This document shows, piece by piece, positions 60,690-64,000 of a stretch of 64,000 bases of DNA. The DNA comes from Adineta vaga. Taxonomy: Eukaryota; Rotifera. The notes under the pieces were generated by a model, which saw nothing but the letters and a program-made list of their open reading frames with translations, did not search any database and had not been told where the DNA came from. The position numbers and the translations under genes were made by a program. Where the stretch lies: positions 4,712,001 through 4,776,000 of the forward strand of contig CP075495.1 in NCBI GenBank assembly GCA_021613535.1, in the 5' to 3' direction. Within the stretch, counting starts at the first letter, position 1; each line of letters starts with the position of its first letter.

Positions 60690-62232
60690 AGGAAAATAAT
60701 CATAAGCCATTTTGCGGAAGACAAATTTTCCATTAAGAAGTAATTGTTTTATTTTACTACTAGTCATTCGTGTTTCATTGTTTCTGAAGTGTTTCGTCAC
60801 CATCAGTAAATCATAGTAATTCAGTTTTAATTCAGTCAAACAAGGTAAATGCATTTTTGAATGGTTAAGAAAATGTTCAATATAATAACTATCTGTATCT
60901 TGAACACCAATCTGTTGCGAGAAGAGGATATTCTTCAAATCTCCGAAATCGTGATGATATATTACAAATAGATAAATTTTGAAGAGATGGAAAAGTGTGA
61001 GCAAGTCAAAGAAAAAATTCATAGTTGAACGGTTCGTTATCATATGATTTTAAATGAGTAACAGAACTAAACACCAGATTTGAATTACTATTTGTAATAT
61101 CTTCAAGAAGATCAAATTTGAATGGAAGTGAAAAGACGCGACTTATCATTCCAAGAGGAATAGCATCGACCAAACAGAACACATTTTGATATTTTTCTTC
61201 TGTAAAGGTTTGTTGAATATCTTCATTCGATATAGAAACAATTGTAGGACACTAATGTTTTTCAGAACTAATATAAAATGTGAATGTATGAAGTCGTGAC
61301 ATATGAATAAGACTTTGATTATCCAATTCAAAACCATTCATGACAGTAGGTGTACCAATAGTTCGAATTTATAAAGTTAAATCATCCAAATTTGGTATTC
61401 GACAAAGAAGAGGTACAATTAGGTTGTTATATTGTTCAGTACGATCATCACATTTTAATAAAAAGCATTTTAAATGAAGTAGCATATTCTCTAGAGAAAT
61501 GTAGACATTATTTTTAAGACATTTTCGTTTAAAATCGTTATTACTCTGTTGTCAGATGTGGATATAAAATCAGTAATCAATTCAACTTCAACGAAAAATA
61601 TCTGCAGTAATTTAAAACGACCATCGAGTAAAATACGAACATCATTGAAATTATATACATTAATGCATGATTTGTAAGCATCGATTGATGTCGTAGAAGG
61701 CAAATTAAGGAATAACAACATTGGATGATTCTGATTGTTCATCAATATCCAAATGGTGAGATCCATTACATTTTTCACTGCAGTTAGAATCGCTGGAAAT
61801 ACAATGATGGTATATGGTTCGATTTGTATTCTATCTTTTGAATCAATAATACAAATCAAATCTGTTATTTGCTCTTTACAAATGTGTCCAAGCATCATAA
61901 GGTTCTCATAGATGAAAAATATATGCATATTTTACTGAGTAAGAGACGTACAACAGATCTTTCATTAATATCAAAAACTTTAATCTTCATAGGATTAGGA
62001 TATACGACAGTATATCAGCATATAATCGATCTAATAATAATTTTTCAGTTGGTTGTGATAGGGACGTACAATTAAGACAATTAGTAAAGATGTCTTCTTG
62101 AATTATCATGTCAAGTCGTTGGTTTTTTAAGGCCATCATAGAATAAAGAACATCGATGGTATCAAATTTTCTCAAAATGAGAATTACTATTTCACCAGGA
62201 AGATTAAAAAAGTTAATGTCGTGTTTACTCAT
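60690..62232 (-). pseudogene. Decayed F-box-type protein gene, copy 2
   Basis: Reading leftward from 62232, an F-box-like start is seen (FNLPGEIVILILRKFDTID). Related segments follow in changing frames: DRIQIEPYTIIVFPAILTA near 61830, INVYNFNDVRILLDGRFKLL near 61640, FELDNQSLIHMSRLHTFTFY near 61300, SNEDIQQTFTE near 61215, and FFLRLAHTFPSLQNLSI near 60980. In-frame TAG and TAA codons (for example near 61252 and 61370) and frameshifts break it. The order of segments and the EDIQQTF/KDIQRTF motif match the copy at 31641-33061, showing one dispersed family. No intact copy is in this window. Confidence 0.7.
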
Positions 62233-63610
62233 ATGTAATATTATAGCACCTAAGCAATCACTTTGTTGACTAAATATTGAATAAAAAGTTCAGATGTATC
62301 CATATATCTTTTATATATATCAAGAAGAAAATTTGTGTGTCTGTTCGCTATGCATTCGGTCCCTGTAATAGCGAGCGCCACCAAACTGCCCATGACATTT
62401 CAGTGTGAACAGGGAAAAGTCGAGAGAGGATAGTTGAAATTTAACTCAATTTCGATTAACTCATTCGATCGAACTTTAGAGTATCCGCATCTATCACTGC
62501 GTTTACGCACTGATTTGATTATATTAAAAGGAAGCGAGAGCGCTTCAAGAGTAAGATACTCACCTCGGTAGAGTGTTCGTCGAACTATCATACATTATCA
62601 TGGGCGGATGTTTATTCGCGATAGATGAGATTTTAACCCGAAGTCCAAGGCTTTTTAAATCTAAACAGAAGTGGAGACAGCGTTGGAGCGGCATCTTTAA
62701 GAAAACGGGTGGATTTGGAATGGTACGTAGTATAAGTTGTTCTATCTCAGATACACACGACGGATTACGCTGTCATGATAGAAGAAAAGTTTCAACTACA
62801 ACCCTCTCTGCATCTCCAGTCATTTTTTGAGATATGCAATTCTCAGTCTGAAAGGTTATGGACTACCATTAGGTACGCCCGCTAGCATAGGTATAAAAGT
62901 GTAGTAGACCATAAAACAATATGATTGCGTGTTGCTTGCACACACGCTAAAAAAGAGCAATCATAGATTATAATTTATTTTAATTTAAAGTGACTGGCAT
63001 TACCGACTAGTGAAGTATATTCTTGTCAGTAATCTACCTACGATACGAGAGGGTTCCCAACTTCATTTCACCATGTTTCCACTTCTACTTGATTCTTTAC
63101 TTATAGTAAGAACGAAGGTAAAAGGAACTCATTCGAACATAAGATACATAATATAAAATCCATTTCCCACTCGCTAAACTCTGGTATAAAAAGGATGTAT
63201 CAAAATGAACTGAAAATTTCTATAACAAAGATGTATAGTTGATGAACATGACCTATGGATTATTCTTTCTGCTCGTCCATTCCATACATACATACATACA
63301 TACATTTTCTTTTCCATCTGCTTCTCATTTTTTCTTTCTCAATATCAAATGATTATTTATTGGGTGGCTTATACGTTGGAAAAGAAACTTTACAATTATT
63401 TCCTGATTATGTCAAATGAATATAAGCAATTACCTTAACTTACATTTCTTATCAACGAGTCAAAAGTGACAAGTGCATGTCTTTCATTTATTATTTCTTG
63501 TTATAAAACCAATCAAGAATTTATACTGTCATTTATCCAAAGTTTCATTTTCTATTTCACATTCACGGCAAGACTTAACAATAGACACATTTCCAAGAAC
63601 AAAAATTGAT
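62233..63610 (+). other. Unassigned region, locally less AT-rich
   Basis: Between 62340 and 62880 the base composition is noticeably richer in G and C than its surroundings and contains an open stretch on the + strand (62590-62830, MGGCLFAIDEILTRSPRLFK...) without recognised homology or splice support. A nested hairpin lies at 62920-62965. Further right are CATA-type repeats (63283-63303). I cannot assign a gene; a solo long terminal repeat or an unrecognised transposon fragment would fit the composition shift. Confidence 0.3.
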
Positions 63611-64000
63611 ATGAATAATTTTCATTGCCACTTCAAGTATGTATTATGTAAAATATCAAAAGATAACTCATCAATTAGATTTTTTCGCTGTTTACTTTTC
63701 TGGTCTAATAAATTGCGAAATATATATTTGATCATTTTAATAGCATGTAGCTGTTTGTTTTTTCGATTGCCTTCTGTGAATCAATACTCGAATAATCTTG
63801 TTATTCAATCTTCATTACCTGAAAGTAATGGATCATCGATGATTTACAATTTATTCGAACAAGCTGTTATGAGTAAGTATTGTCAGATAACTCAAGAGAA
63901 AAAATACAGGATAGGTTTTCTTCCATTATTATATATTTGCAGGTAGCTCTTCAGCATCATTATTACTTATTCCTGATAATATTCATAGTTACACATCTAT
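63611..64000 (+). CDS. Type II membrane protein, N-terminal part
   Basis: Exon 63611-63872 and the beginning of the next, 63943 to the window edge, join in frame (ATG A|GT AGC). The start MNNFHCHFKYVLCKISKDNS is basic, followed by a single hydrophobic anchor LRNIYLIILIACSCLFFRL at about residues 36-54. A luminal stem-like region comes next (VNQYSNNLVIQSSLPESNGS), then SSASLLLIPDNIHSYTS. A short cytosolic tail, signal anchor and stem are typical of Golgi glycosyltransferases and sulfotransferases, but the catalytic domain is outside the window, so this is only a topology-based suggestion. Confidence 0.5.

Noticed and set aside
62590-62830. Protein-coding gene on the + strand starting MGGCLFAIDE
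   Set aside because: No splice sites, homology or upstream context supports it; the open frame follows from the locally higher GC content.

Overview
The window is eukaryotic nuclear DNA from an animal, most likely a bdelloid rotifer. It is AT-rich and gene-dense on both strands. Nearly every gene is cut by short introns (mostly 40-70 bases, GT-AG), and coding exons carry ordinary metazoan orthologues (BUD31, guanylate kinase, PDRG1, CFAP96, SKOR/Fussel, UBE3C, RGP1, tau/MAP, sialate O-acetylesterase, ribosomal protein eL30, an SR protein). The bdelloid assignment is an inference from four things: short introns, a decayed F-box/repeat family of the kind expanded in bdelloids, a fungal/plant-type oligopeptide transporter, and interstitial TGTGGG-type repeats resembling bdelloid telomere repeats. 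All CDS boundaries below were built by hand; for nearly all of them the splice phases add up to an open frame.

Layout. 1-4020 (+): tail of an FG nucleoporin, then BUD31, guanylate kinase and PDRG1. 4084-7186 (-): CFAP96 and a SKOR-type corepressor. 7187-9648: non-coding with telomere-like hairpins and a degenerate tRNA-like sequence. 9649-10836 (-): WxxW-domain serine protease homologue without His/Ser catalytic residues. 10837-14771: non-coding, with a foldback element that has possible TTAA ends. 14772-18775 (+): RING-type gene whose first coding exon is split by a complete 2.2-kb MULE transposon carrying an intact transposase, terminal arrays of a short repeat and a 9-bp target duplication. 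19301-25285 (-): UBE3C (19 exons) and RGP1. 26002-28640 (-): HTH plus zinc-finger protein, followed by 3 kb without genes. 31641-33061 (+): F-box pseudogene, then a mariner-like MITE. 34801-35760 (-): tau/MAP2/MAP4-type protein. 36421-37010 (+): secreted Cys-rich protein. 37054-38639 (-): M14 carboxypeptidase. 39532-41420 (+): sialate O-acetylesterase. 41498-42330 (-): unrecognised acidic protein, head-to-head with a 19-exon gene (42565-46750, +) that joins a filamin actin-binding domain and filamin repeat to an anillin AHD plus PH domain. 47150-48484 (-): B-box protein. 49230-49903 (-): unrecognised. 50782-53625 (-): OPT oligopeptide transporter with three in-frame TGA codons. 54246-57559 (+): unrecognised 25-exon micro-exon gene in which 23 of 24 introns are phase 1. 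57699-58190 (-): eL30, head-to-head with an SR protein (58509-60038, +). 60690-62232 (-): second F-box pseudogene. 63611-end (+): start of a type II membrane protein.

The genes do not form an operon-like pathway. The most unusual items are the filamin-anillin fusion, the satellite-ended MULE caught inside a host exon, the micro-exon gene, and the OPT gene that is intact except for three TGA codons.
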